Shown here: piece by piece, positions 23,799 through 33,927 of the stretch
Layout of the letters: each line of letters opens with the position of its first letter
Numbering within the stretch: the stretch's first letter is position 1
Assembly (NCBI GenBank): GCA_035540495.1
Contig: DATLGL010000003.1
Span: forward strand, 1-44,441
Source of the DNA: DASVEG01 sp035540495
Lineage (GTDB): Bacteria > Actinomycetota > Acidimicrobiia > Acidimicrobiales > CADCTF01
Direction: 5' to 3'
DNA length: 44,441 nt
The notes under the pieces: generated by a model
Seen by the model: only the letters and a program-made list of their open reading frames with translations
What the model was told of the DNA's origin: nothing
Database searches by the model: none
Position numbers and translations under genes: made by a program

Positions 23799-25058
23799 AT
23801 GGACCGGTTCCTCGTCCGCCCCAGCGGCCCGCTGTCGGGCACCGTCACCGTGTCAGGGGCCAAGAACTCGGTCCTCAAGCTGATGGCGGCCACGGTCCTG
23901 GCCGAGGGGGAGTTCGTCCTCCGCAACGTCCCCCACATCGCCGACGTCGAGATCATGTGCGACCTGCTCGTGTCGATGGGAGTCGACACCAGGCGGTCGG
24001 GCGACGAGCTGCGCATCATCCGCCGGTCCGATCTCGTCCCGGAGGCGCCTTACGAGCTGGTCGAGCAGATGCGGGCATCGATCGTCGTCCTCGGCCCGCT
24101 GCTCGCTCGCTTCGGCCGCGCCCGCGTGTCGATGCCGGGGGGTGACAACTTCGGGGTCCGCCCCATCGACATGCACCTCCGTGGCCTCGAGCTGATGGGC
24201 GCGACCTTCGAGACCGAGCACGGGTACATCGAGGCTCGCTGCCCCGACCGTCTGACCGGCACCCGGATCGTCCTCGAGTTCCCGAGCCACACCGCGACCG
24301 ACAACCTCCTGATGGCGTCGGTGCTGGCCAAGGGAACGACCGTGATCGAGAACGCGGCCCGTGAACCGGAGGTCGCCGATCTCGCAGCGATGCTCAACCG
24401 GATGGGCGCCCGCATCGCCGGCGCCGGGTCGTCGACGATCGAGGTCGACGGCGTCGACGAGCTGCACGCCGTCGAGCACGCGGTGATCCCCGACCGCATC
24501 GAGGCGGCCACCTGGGTGGCGGCAGTGGCCATCGCGGGCGGCGAGGTGACGATCGAGGGGGCCCGCCCCGACCACATGGACATGATCGTCCAGAAGATGG
24601 GCGACATGGGCGTCCGTGTGGCGCCGTCGAGCTCCGGCCTGTGGGCGACGGGGCGAGGGCGGCTGCGGTCGGCAGACGTCGCGACGCTGCCCTATCCAGG
24701 CATCGCCACCGACTACAAGCCGCTGCTCGTCGCGATGCTCGCGGTCGCCGACGGCGTGGCGATCGTGACGGAGAACATCTTCCGCGACAACCGCTTCGCC
24801 TACGTCGCCGAGCTCAACCGCATGGGCGCCGACATCCGCACCGACAGCCACCACGCCGTCGTCCGAGGCGTCTCCCGGCTCTCCGGCGCCCGCGTCAAGG
24901 CGCACGACCTCCGGGCCGGCGTCGCGCTCTGCCTCGGCGGACTCGTCGCCGATGGCGAGACGATCGTCGAAGACGCGCACCACATCGATCGCGGCTACGA
25001 GGACTTCGGCGGCAAGCTCCGACGGCTGGGCGCCGACATCGAGCGCCAGCGCGACTGA
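23799..25058 (+). CDS. murA: UDP-N-acetylglucosamine 1-carboxyvinyltransferase, Cys-to-Asp type
   Basis: First committed step of peptidoglycan synthesis: transfers enolpyruvate from PEP to UDP-GlcNAc. 419 residues, full length. Lys22 and Asn23 (GAKNS) are conserved. The active-site loop reads MPGGDNFGVRP with Asp116 where most bacteria have Cys115. The same replacement in mycobacterial MurA is known to give intrinsic fosfomycin resistance, because the drug alkylates the Cys. Other conserved parts (FPSHTATDNLLMASVLAKG, DRIEAATW, GIATDYKPLLVAM, NIFRDNRFAYVAELNRMGA) are intact. The ATG at 23799 is preferred over a GTG at 23781. It leads a tight set of genes through to the NifU gene. Confidence 0.97.
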   Translation: MDRFLVRPSGPLSGTVTVSGAKNSVLKLMAATVLAEGEFVLRNVPHIADVEIMCDLLVSMGVDTRRSGDELRIIRRSDLVPEAPYELVEQMRASIVVLGPLLARFGRARVSMPGGDNFGVRPIDMHLRGLELMGATFETEHGYIEARCPDRLTGTRIVLEFPSHTATDNLLMASVLAKGTTVIENAAREPEVADLAAMLNRMGARIAGAGSSTIEVDGVDELHAVEHAVIPDRIEAATWVAAVAIAGGEVTIEGARPDHMDMIVQKMGDMGVRVAPSSSGLWATGRGRLRSADVATLPYPGIATDYKPLLVAMLAVADGVAIVTENIFRDNRFAYVAELNRMGADIRTDSHHAVVRGVSRLSGARVKAHDLRAGVALCLGGLVADGETIVEDAHHIDRGYEDFGGKLRRLGADIERQRD

Positions 25059-25064
25059 GCGGTC

Positions 25065-25913
25065 GTGCCGTCGCCGGTGGTCGACCCCGAGCTCGCGCTG
25101 CGCCTGCTCGTGGAAGACGCCATCGCGCAGAGCACTGACGACTTCCGCGCCGTCACCACGCGGCTCAACGACGTGATGACGTGGGGCCGCGCCTTCCGTG
25201 CCGTCGGCGCGCTCGATCCCGCCGATGTCGCGGCCCTGGTGGCGGAGGCGGAGCTCGCGTTGCTCATCCGCGGCGCCGCGTGGCTCGAATCCGTCCTCAG
25301 CGACCTCCCGTCGATCACCGCGGTGCAAGACGCCGCGGCACGGGCCCGAGCCGGCGCACTGGTGTCGGTCGCGACGACGGGCGACACGATGATCGAGGTC
25401 TGGGAGGGCGCTCTGTCGGTGCGGAACGTCGGCAGCGACGCGTGGGGGATGGCGGGTGCGGTGCCCGAAGGCCATGACCGCCTCGAGGTGCGGACCTCGA
25501 CCGGCGTCGTCACCTTCGACCTGGCAGGCGGCGCACCGCGCCGCGATGTCGACGACCACGTCGTGCAGCGTCCGCTCGGGATCGTCGACCTGATGATGAT
25601 CTGGGCCGCGGTCGCCTCGCCCGCCGCACTCGCGCATGCCGCCCTGTCCGCGTGGCGCCCGGTGCCGCCACCCGATTTCGAACCGGTCGCGGTTCGGGCC
25701 GGTGACGTGACGGTCATCGCGATCGAGCGGGGCGACGTGCTCCACGCGCACTACCCGACGCCGCCGGCGGTCTCGTGGATCGTCTCCGAAGACGGCGTCC
25801 ACCTCGTGAGCGACGGCATCGTCATCGACCCCGCCGTGCCGCCGCCTCCGTCACCTCTCACGCTCGTGCTGGTCGACGGCGGCACCGCGACGGAGATCCC
25901 GCTGCGGCCATGA
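25065..25913 (+). CDS. Protein of unknown function coupled to murA
   Basis: 282 residues from a GTG 6 bases after murA. No family is recognised. It is soluble, with no signal peptide or long membrane helix. The N-terminal 110 residues are helical (WGRAFRAVGALDPADVAALV, AELALLIRGAAWLESVLSDL); the middle has a beta-rich stretch (VWEGALSVRNVGSDAW, LEVRTSTGVVTFDLAGG) and a helical segment VVQRPLGIVDLMMIWAAVAS; the C-terminus is beta-rich. Its stop overlaps the following gene (ATGA). Codon usage matches the neighbours. The tight coupling suggests it functions with the next gene. Confidence 0.72.
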   Translation: MPSPVVDPELALRLLVEDAIAQSTDDFRAVTTRLNDVMTWGRAFRAVGALDPADVAALVAEAELALLIRGAAWLESVLSDLPSITAVQDAAARARAGALVSVATTGDTMIEVWEGALSVRNVGSDAWGMAGAVPEGHDRLEVRTSTGVVTFDLAGGAPRRDVDDHVVQRPLGIVDLMMIWAAVASPAALAHAALSAWRPVPPPDFEPVAVRAGDVTVIAIERGDVLHAHYPTPPAVSWIVSEDGVHLVSDGIVIDPAVPPPPSPLTLVLVDGGTATEIPLRP

Positions 25914-26764
25914 CCGCCAGCTCGCACCTGCCTGCGTGGCACGAGGGACTGGCGCCCGTCGACGTCGACCTTCCCGTCGATCGAGACCTGCACAGGATCC
26001 GATGGGAGGACGGACGCCTCGTCCTCCTCGCGCACCCCGATCCCGACGCGGAGATCGCTCTCGCCGCGCTGGGCGGCGGCCGGTGCGCGTGCCTCGACGT
26101 CTTCGACGCGTGGACCGCGCAGCTCGACGACCCGGAGGTGCTCACGGTGGGGCGGCGCCACCTGAGCGAGCAGATCCAGGCCGACCGGACAACGCTCGGC
26201 CGCCTGGAGCGGGAGGCGACGAGGTGGCAGGCGCAGTGGGCCGCCGCGATGGACGACCTCCGGGTGGCTGGCGACGTCAACGGCTCGACGCGCCTCGCCG
26301 CGGTGGCGGAACGAGCCGAGCGCCGGCTGAGGACGCGGCTCGGCTTCATCCGCGTGCTGGCGCTCGACGTGGAGCTGCAGGACCGCCTCCAGCTGACCGT
26401 GCTCGCGGGCGCCGAGGCCCGCTGGAGCGACCCGATGTTCCGCGAGCGGCACCGCGCCCGCCTCCACGCGGCGCTGATCGCACGCGCGTGGTCACCCCTG
26501 GAGGAGGCGGGATTCGCCACCCTCGCCGGCGGGCGGGCGGCGATCGAGCTTCTCGACCCCGGTGCCCCGGCGGTGATCACGCCGGAGCGGATCGCGTTGC
26601 CCCTCAGCTGGCTCACGAACGTCTGGGGCCGGGGCGTCGCTCTCGACGAGGGACGCTTCGTCGTCGAGGTGTCGTCGGTGGACGACGTCCCGGAGATCGA
26701 CGGCGGTGGGAAGGTTCTGAGCGTTCGCGGCGTTGACTCCGATTGGCGCATCCGTCGCGCCTGA
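25910..26764 (+). CDS. Second protein of unknown function in the murA gene set
   Basis: 284 residues, ATG overlapping the upstream stop by 4 bases. No family is recognised. It starts with a small beta domain (HRIRWEDGRLVLLAHPDPDAE), continues with a charged helical or coiled-coil region at about 85-160 (SEQIQADRTTLGRLEREATR, AERAERRLRTRL), and ends with a beta-rich part containing ITPERIALPLSWLTNVWGRG. It has no signal peptide or membrane helix. It is followed after 19 bases by the NifU-domain gene. Confidence 0.72.
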   Translation: MTASSHLPAWHEGLAPVDVDLPVDRDLHRIRWEDGRLVLLAHPDPDAEIALAALGGGRCACLDVFDAWTAQLDDPEVLTVGRRHLSEQIQADRTTLGRLEREATRWQAQWAAAMDDLRVAGDVNGSTRLAAVAERAERRLRTRLGFIRVLALDVELQDRLQLTVLAGAEARWSDPMFRERHRARLHAALIARAWSPLEEAGFATLAGGRAAIELLDPGAPAVITPERIALPLSWLTNVWGRGVALDEGRFVVEVSSVDDVPEIDGGGKVLSVRGVDSDWRIRRA

Positions 26765-26783
26765 GAGGAACATCTCCACCGGA

Positions 26784-27053
26784 ATGAACGCCACCCTGCT
26801 CGAAGCCGTCGACGCCATCCGCCCTGCGCTGCAGGCCGACGGAGGCGACATGCGCGTCCTGGAGTTCGACGAGAGCACCGGCGTCGTCGAGATCGAGCTC
26901 ATGGGGGCCTGCGGCGGCTGCCCGATGTCGAGCATGACCCTCAAGGCCGGCATCGAGCGCATCCTCAAGGATCGGGTGCCGGGCCTCACCGAGGTGCGGG
27001 CCAAGGGCATCGACTTCGACGTCGACGCCTGGGAAGACGACGACGACTGGTAG
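26784..27053 (+). CDS. NifU C-terminal domain (Nfu-type) iron-sulfur scaffold protein
   Basis: 89 residues, a single NifU C-terminal domain. It contains the Fe-S ligating C-x-x-C in GACGGCPMSS (Cys43, Cys46) preceded by LQADGGDMRVLEF, the family signature. Nfu proteins carry or deliver [4Fe-4S] clusters. The ATG at 26784 is used here; a longer frame from 26733 would overlap the upstream gene. The C-terminus is very acidic (WEDDDDW). Confidence 0.9.
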   Translation: MNATLLEAVDAIRPALQADGGDMRVLEFDESTGVVEIELMGACGGCPMSSMTLKAGIERILKDRVPGLTEVRAKGIDFDVDAWEDDDDW

Positions 27054-27105
27054 GTCGTCCCGTCGGTTGGGAATCGGGCGCCTCGCGCCTTTAGCTTGAC
27101 GGGTC

Positions 27106-28062
27106 TTGCGTAGCCGAGACCCGAAGACCCTCGCCGAAGCCGCCATCGAAGGCGATCGCGCGTCGCTGGCCCGCCTCCTGTCGATCGTGGAGCGCGGCGG
27201 CGAGCCCGCCCGCGTCGTAGGCCGGCTGGTGCACCCGCACACCGGCACCGCCCACACCGTCGGCCTGACGGGAGCACCCGGGGCCGGCAAGTCGACGTTG
27301 ACGAACCGCCTGATCGAAGCGGTCCGGGGCACCGGCAGCGAGGTCGCGGTGCTCGCGGTCGACCCGTCGTCGCCCTTCACCGGCGGCGCGATCCTCGGTG
27401 ACCGCGTGCGGATGCAGGACCACGCGCTCGACGCAGGCGTGTTCATCCGCTCGATGGCCACCCGCGGGCACCTCGGCGGGCTCTCGCTCGCAACGCCGGA
27501 GGCGCTGCGGGTGCTCGATGCGGCCGGCTTCCCGACGATTCTCGTCGAGACCGTCGGTGTCGGGCAGGTCGAGGTCGACATCGCCGGAGCAGCCGACACG
27601 ACCGTCGTCGTCGTCAACCCGGGCTGGGGTGACTCGGTGCAGGCGAACAAGGCGGGCCTGCTCGAGATCGCGGACATCTTCGTGATCAACAAGGCCGACC
27701 GCGACGGGGCGGCGCAGACCCAGCGAGATCTCGAGGACGCGCTCGGTCTCGCGACGCGAGAGCGCCGTCAGCCGGCCATCGTTCGGACCATCGCGGCGAC
27801 CGGTGAAGGCGTCGGCGACCTGTGGGCTGCGGTGGAAGAGCATCGCGAGTGGCTGCGGACGAGCGGCGAGCTCGAGCGACGGCGTGAGCGGCGGGTGGAC
27901 GACGAGCTGCGGGAGATCGTCGTCCAGCGCCTGCTCCATCGCGTGCGTGAGCTTCGCCACGGCAAGACGTGGGACAGCGCCCGGGCCTCGGTCGTCGCAC
28001 GCGACGTCGACCCGTGGACGGCCAGTGACGAGCTGCTCGAGGAGGCGGTGCAGGATGTCTGA
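27106..28062 (+). CDS. meaB: MeaB/ArgK-type GTPase, chaperone of B12-dependent acyl-CoA mutase
   Basis: G3E-family GTPase that gates cofactor loading and protects methylmalonyl-CoA-type mutases (human MMAA homologue). 318 residues: P-loop GAPGAGKS (56-63), DPSSPFTGGAILGDRVRM switch region, VETVGVGQ (147-154), and the base-recognition motif NKAD (195-198). The C-terminal helical arm is complete. The start appears to be TTG at 27106, with a TAGCTT box 8 nt upstream; no ATG or GTG fits the family N-terminus as well. It overlaps the enoyl-CoA hydratase gene by 8 bases. The mutase large subunit lies far upstream in the window. Confidence 0.95.
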   Translation: MRSRDPKTLAEAAIEGDRASLARLLSIVERGGEPARVVGRLVHPHTGTAHTVGLTGAPGAGKSTLTNRLIEAVRGTGSEVAVLAVDPSSPFTGGAILGDRVRMQDHALDAGVFIRSMATRGHLGGLSLATPEALRVLDAAGFPTILVETVGVGQVEVDIAGAADTTVVVVNPGWGDSVQANKAGLLEIADIFVINKADRDGAAQTQRDLEDALGLATRERRQPAIVRTIAATGEGVGDLWAAVEEHREWLRTSGELERRRERRVDDELREIVVQRLLHRVRELRHGKTWDSARASVVARDVDPWTASDELLEEAVQDV

Positions 28063-28861
28063 GTTCGTGAAGGTCGAGCGGCGCGACGACGGTGTGGCCG
28101 TGCTGCGCCTCGACCGGCCGAAGGCCAACGCGCTGTCGGCCCAGGTGCTGGCCGAGATCGAAGCCGCGGCCGCCCAGCTACACGACGACCCGCCGGGCGC
28201 GGTGGTCGTCTGGGGCGGCGAACGCATCTTCGCCGCGGGTGCCGACATCGTGGAGTTCACGAAGGGCGGAGGCGGCGCCGAAGCGGGCGTCGTCGACGGC
28301 CCCGACGCGGTCGCCATCGCGCACAACTTCCGCCGTGCGCTCGACGCGGTTGCCGCGATCCCGCGAGCCGTCATCGCGGCGGTGAACGGCTACGCGCTCG
28401 GCGGCGGCTGCGAGCTCGCGCTCGCGTGCGACTTCCGGGTGGCCGCCGACAACGCCAGGTTCGGCCAGCCGGAGATCCTCCTCGGGATCATCCCGGGTGG
28501 CGGCGGGACGCAGCGTCTCGCCCGCCTGGTCGGAGCGTCGCGAGCGAAGGAGATCATCCTGTCCGGACGCCAGGTCGACGCCGAGGAGGCGCATCGCATC
28601 GGTCTCGCCGATCGGGTGGTGCCTGCAGCGTCGGTGCTCGACGAAGCCGTCGCCTGGGCAGCCGAGCTCGCGAAGGGCCCCGTCGTCGCGCACGGCCTCG
28701 CGAAGCGGGCCATCGACGCGGGGCTCGACCGTCCGCTGTCGGAGGGCCTCGAGCTCGAAGGACAGCTCTTCGGCGACGTGTTCGCGACGGAGGACGCAGC
28801 GACCGGTGTCCGGTCCTTCCTCGAGTCCGGGCCTGGCAAGGCAACCTTCTCCGGCCGCTGA
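28055..28861 (+). CDS. Enoyl-CoA hydratase/isomerase family protein
   Basis: Crotonase-fold enzyme of 268 residues. The oxyanion-hole pieces are AAGADIVEF (about 60-68) and GYALGGGCELALACD; the two catalytic glutamates of hydratases are Glu120 (GGGCE) and Glu140 (GQPE), both present, followed by GIIPGGGGTQRLARLVG. A true 2-enoyl-CoA hydratase activity is therefore plausible, in beta-oxidation or branched-chain acid catabolism. Coupling to meaB suggests a link with B12-dependent acyl-CoA metabolism. A weak GGCCC/GGGCC hairpin follows the stop (28867-28887). Confidence 0.92.
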   Translation: MSEFVKVERRDDGVAVLRLDRPKANALSAQVLAEIEAAAAQLHDDPPGAVVVWGGERIFAAGADIVEFTKGGGGAEAGVVDGPDAVAIAHNFRRALDAVAAIPRAVIAAVNGYALGGGCELALACDFRVAADNARFGQPEILLGIIPGGGGTQRLARLVGASRAKEIILSGRQVDAEEAHRIGLADRVVPAASVLDEAVAWAAELAKGPVVAHGLAKRAIDAGLDRPLSEGLELEGQLFGDVFATEDAATGVRSFLESGPGKATFSGR

Positions 28862-29004
28862 CGCCCGGCCCCTCCTCGCTTCGGGCCCCGAGCGCTTCAC
28901 CTGTGAGGCGGTGGAGGCCCAAAGCAAGCGGAGAGGCGTTGTTTCGTCTGGGTTATCGAGGTTTAGCGGGACGAAGGACGGGAACGTACTAAGCGTCCGC
29001 TAGC

Positions 29005-29028
29005 GCCCCGAAAGGCGGGGCAGGAGGT
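29005..29028 (+). promoter_or_regulatory. Stem-loop and strong Shine-Dalgarno before the DUF6458 gene
   Basis: GCCCCG (29005-29010) pairs with CGGGGC (29016-29021), and AGGAGGT (29022-29028) follows at once, 7 nt before the ATG. The 174-base gap from 28862 otherwise shows a weak hairpin near its start and no convincing -35/-10 pair; a TACTAA lies at 28987-28992. Confidence 0.6.
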
Positions 29029-29035
29029 AACCACC

Positions 29036-29257
29036 ATGGGAATCGGCGTCAGCGTCTTCCTTCTGGCCATCGGGGCCATCCTCACCTTCGCCGTCAACGC
29101 GTCGGTGTCCGGCCTCGATCTCGACACCGTCGGCGTCATCCTGATGATCGCCGGCGTCATCGGTCTTCTCACCTCGATGCTGTTCTGGAACAGCTGGGGC
29201 GGCTTCGGCCGGCGCGAGGAGCGGGTCGTCGTCCACGACCGCGAGTCGGTCGTCTGA
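29036..29257 (+). CDS. DUF6458-family small membrane protein
   Basis: 73 residues: GIGVSVFLLAIGAILTFAV as the first membrane helix, a short loop with SGLDLDTVG, a second helix (GVILMIAGVIGLLTSMLFW), then a basic/acidic tail (GRREERVVVHDRESVV). The opening and the GLDLDTVGVILM centre match the actinobacterial DUF6458 family, whose function is unknown. A strong ribosome-binding site suggests high expression. Monocistronic between hairpins. Confidence 0.87.
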   Translation: MGIGVSVFLLAIGAILTFAVNASVSGLDLDTVGVILMIAGVIGLLTSMLFWNSWGGFGRREERVVVHDRESVV

Positions 29258-29284
29258 TCAACCGCTTCTGAGCTCTTCGAGTTC

Positions 29285-29327
29285 CTGGAGGCAGTCCGAC
29301 GGGCTTCGGTCCGTCGACTGCCTCCAG
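29285..29327. terminator. Bidirectional terminator hairpin
   Basis: CTGGAGGCAGTC...CGACGG (29285-29302) pairs with 29311-29327 through 17 base pairs with one bulged C and an 8-nt loop (GCTTCGGT). It sits between the converging ends of the DUF6458 gene and glgP. Confidence 0.85.
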
Positions 29328-29352
29328 CTTCGCGTTCAGGCGCAGGTGCGAC

Positions 29353-31878
29353 TCACGCCCACGCGACGACGCCCAGCTCGGCGCTGGTCACGAGGTCGTC
29401 GTGGGCCGGGACGATCCGCACGGTGTAGCCGTAACGGCCGGCTCGTTCGCAGGTGAACTCCCCGGTGTAGGTGTGGACACCTGCGTCGCCGTTGCCGGAC
29501 GTCGTCATCTCGACGATCGACGGCGACGACAGCTCGTCGTTCGGCCCCACCGGGCCGTGCAGCAGCTGCACCGCCACGTCGCCCGGCGTGATGCCGTCGA
29601 GACGCACCGCGACGTCGACCTTCCGCTGCGACCCGAGATCGGTCTGGGCCGCGCCGGCATCGACGTTCTCGATCTTGACGCCCTTCCACGTCGTCGACAC
29701 CCGCCCCTTCCACGCCGAGAGCTCACGAGCCCGGGCGTAGCCGTCGGCTGAGAGCTTGTCGGCGTGCGCCGCCGTCGGCTCGTAGAGCTGCTCGACGTAG
29801 TCGCGCACCATGCGAGACGCGACGACCTGCGGGCCGAGGGAGCGAAGCGACGCCTTCACCTTGCGAACCCAGCGCCGCGGAACCGGTCCTTCGAACCGGT
29901 CGTAGAACAGCGGGACGATCTGCCGCTCGAGCAGGTCGAACAGCGACGCCGCCTCGACCGCGTCACGCCGCTCGAGATCCTCGTACGACTCGGCCGACGA
30001 GATGGCCCAGCCGTTCTCGCCGTTGAACATCTCGTCCCACCATCCGTCGAGGATCGAGCAGTTCAGCGCGCCGTTCAGAGCCGCCTTCTCGCCGCTCGTG
30101 CCGCACGCCTCCTGGGGTCGCCGCGGGTTGTTCAGCCACACGTCGCAGCCCTGGTAGAGCATGCGGGCGACGGCGATGTCGTAGTCCTCGACGAAGGCGA
30201 ACCGGTGCCGGACCTCGGGGTCGCGCGAGAACTCGACGATCTTGCGGATCATCTCCTTGCCGGCGTCGTCGGCCGGGTGGGCCTTGCCCGCGAAGACGAA
30301 CTGGATCGGCCGGTCGGTCGACAGCAGCAGCGCCTTGAGGCGATCGGGCTGCGACAGGAGGAGGTCGGCCCGCTTGTAGGTGGCGAACCGGCGCGCGAAC
30401 CCGATCGTGAGGATGCGGGGATCGAGGACCTCGTCGGCCCAGGTCGCGTCGGAAGCGCTGACGCCGCGGTTGAGCATCGACGTCCGAAGGCGCTGGCGGA
30501 CGAACGCGACGAGCTTGTCGCGCGTCTGCTCCCGCGCCCGCCACAGCTCGTCGTCGCGGATGTCGTCGACCCGCTCCCAGTCGGCCTCGCCTGCTTCGTA
30601 CCAGGCGGGCGTGATGTAGCGGGTCAGCAGGTCGGCCATCTCGGTGGCGATCCAGGTGTTTGCGTGCACGCCGTTGGTGACCGAGGTGATCGGCACCTCG
30701 TCGACCGACACGTCGGGCCACAGGCGATGGAACATGCGGCGGCTGGTCGCGCCGTGCAGCTTCGCGACGCCATTCGATCGCGCAGCGAGGCGCAGTCCCA
30801 TCACGGCCATGTTGAACGGGGCGGCCGGGTCGGCGCCCGGCTCGTGGCCGAGCGCCATCAACTCGTCCATCGTGACGCCGCACTCCTCCGTCCAGCCCTT
30901 GAAGTAGCGCTCGATGAGCTCGCGAGGGAACTCGTCGATGCCGGCGGGGACGGGGGTGTGGGTCGTGAAGACCGTGCCGGCCCGGACCGCCTCGATCGCC
31001 TCGGGGAACGTCAGCCCTTCGCCGGTGATCAGCTGGCGGATCCGCTCGAGGCCGAGGAACCCGGCATGGCCCTCGTTGGTGTGGAAGACCTGCGTCTCCT
31101 CGCCGACGGCCTGCAGCGCACGCACGCCACCGATGCCGAGGAGGATCTCCTGGCGGATGCGGTGCTCCTTCTCGCCGCCGTAGAGGCGGTCGGTGACGAG
31201 GCGCCCCTCGGCGTCGTTCTCGTCGACGTCGGCGTCGAGCAGGTAGAGCACGATCCGCCCGACGTGGGCGTGCCACACGTCGGCGTGGAGGGGGACGCCG
31301 GCCAGGTCGACTTCGACCCGGGCGTCGCTGCGGTTCAGCGCCATCGCGTGGGGGTCGAGGACCGGGTAGCGCTCCTGCTGCCACCCCTCGGCGTTCAGCG
31401 ACTGGCGGAAGTAGCCCTGGCGGTAGAGGAGGCCCACCCCGACGAGCGGGATGCCGAGCCCGCTCGCCGCCTTGAGGTGGTCGCCCGCGAGGACGCCGAG
31501 GCCGCCGGAGTACTGCGGCAGCGCCTCGGCGATCCCGAACTCGGGCGAGAAGTACGCGATGTGGCGAAGCGGCGACTCCGCCCGCCCCTGGAACCACCGT
31601 TCGGAGGTGAGGTAGCGCTGGAGGTCGTTGTGGACCTCGCGCATGAACGCGAGGAACGCGCTGTCCTTGGCCAACGCGTCGAGGCGCTCACGGCGGACGA
31701 GGCCGAGCAGCCGCATGGGATCGTGGCCGGTCACCTCCCACTGGTCGGGGTCGACCCAGCGAAAGAGGTCGCGGGTCTCCTCGTCCCATGACCAGCGCAG
31801 GTTCATCGCCAACTCCTCGAGCGGAGCGAGCGCGTCGGGGAGTTTCGGACGGACGGTGAAGCTGCGAAGCGCACGCAT
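29353..31878 (-). CDS. glgP: Alpha-glucan phosphorylase (GT35, DUF3417 type)
   Basis: Phosphorolysis of alpha-1,4-glucan to glucose-1-phosphate. 841 residues, with the N-terminal DUF3417 region (1-115) typical of this branch, then AYFSPEFGIAEALPQYSGGLGVLAGDH motifs (about 108-134), HTNEGHAGF (266-274), FARRFATYKRA (494-504) and the PLP lysine Lys598 in GTSGEKAALNGALN. A beta-sandwich of about 110 residues follows at the C-terminus. The ATG at 31878 gives MRALRSFTVRPKLP. On its own strand a TAGCGT box lies exactly 7 nt upstream. It is divergent from glgE. Confidence 0.95.
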   Translation of the reverse strand: MRALRSFTVRPKLPDALAPLEELAMNLRWSWDEETRDLFRWVDPDQWEVTGHDPMRLLGLVRRERLDALAKDSAFLAFMREVHNDLQRYLTSERWFQGRAESPLRHIAYFSPEFGIAEALPQYSGGLGVLAGDHLKAASGLGIPLVGVGLLYRQGYFRQSLNAEGWQQERYPVLDPHAMALNRSDARVEVDLAGVPLHADVWHAHVGRIVLYLLDADVDENDAEGRLVTDRLYGGEKEHRIRQEILLGIGGVRALQAVGEETQVFHTNEGHAGFLGLERIRQLITGEGLTFPEAIEAVRAGTVFTTHTPVPAGIDEFPRELIERYFKGWTEECGVTMDELMALGHEPGADPAAPFNMAVMGLRLAARSNGVAKLHGATSRRMFHRLWPDVSVDEVPITSVTNGVHANTWIATEMADLLTRYITPAWYEAGEADWERVDDIRDDELWRAREQTRDKLVAFVRQRLRTSMLNRGVSASDATWADEVLDPRILTIGFARRFATYKRADLLLSQPDRLKALLLSTDRPIQFVFAGKAHPADDAGKEMIRKIVEFSRDPEVRHRFAFVEDYDIAVARMLYQGCDVWLNNPRRPQEACGTSGEKAALNGALNCSILDGWWDEMFNGENGWAISSAESYEDLERRDAVEAASLFDLLERQIVPLFYDRFEGPVPRRWVRKVKASLRSLGPQVVASRMVRDYVEQLYEPTAAHADKLSADGYARARELSAWKGRVSTTWKGVKIENVDAGAAQTDLGSQRKVDVAVRLDGITPGDVAVQLLHGPVGPNDELSSPSIVEMTTSGNGDAGVHTYTGEFTCERAGRYGYTVRIVPAHDDLVTSAELGVVAWA

Positions 31879-31885
31879 GGCGCCG

Positions 31886-31891
31886 ACGCTA
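31886..31891 (-). promoter_or_regulatory. Candidate -10 box (TAGCGT, minus strand) for leaderless glgP
   Basis: On the minus strand TAGCGT ends 7 nt before the glgP ATG (31878), with no ribosome-binding site between. The divergent gap to glgE (31879-31974) also holds TAGGCA at 31962-31967, 7 nt before the glgE GTG. Confidence 0.45.
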
Positions 31892-31974
31892 CCCGCCCAC
31901 CCCGGAGGGACATACCGGCCGGATCTGGTCGCTGACGCTTGTTCAGGAGCGCGGTTGGGGGTAGGCAACCCCTC

Positions 31975-33924
<1,950 letters not shown>

Positions 33925-33927
33925 TCC

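Noticed and set aside
28862..29035. Possible riboswitch or SigF/ECF promoter before the DUF6458 gene
   Set aside because: Only small unrelated stems are seen; GTTT and GGGAAC elements occur but do not match a known consensus pair in sequence and spacing.
29764..31791. 675-codon plus-strand open frame inside glgP
   Set aside because: Antisense shadow of glgP with low-complexity Arg/Val/Glu composition; glgP has all its catalytic motifs on the other strand.
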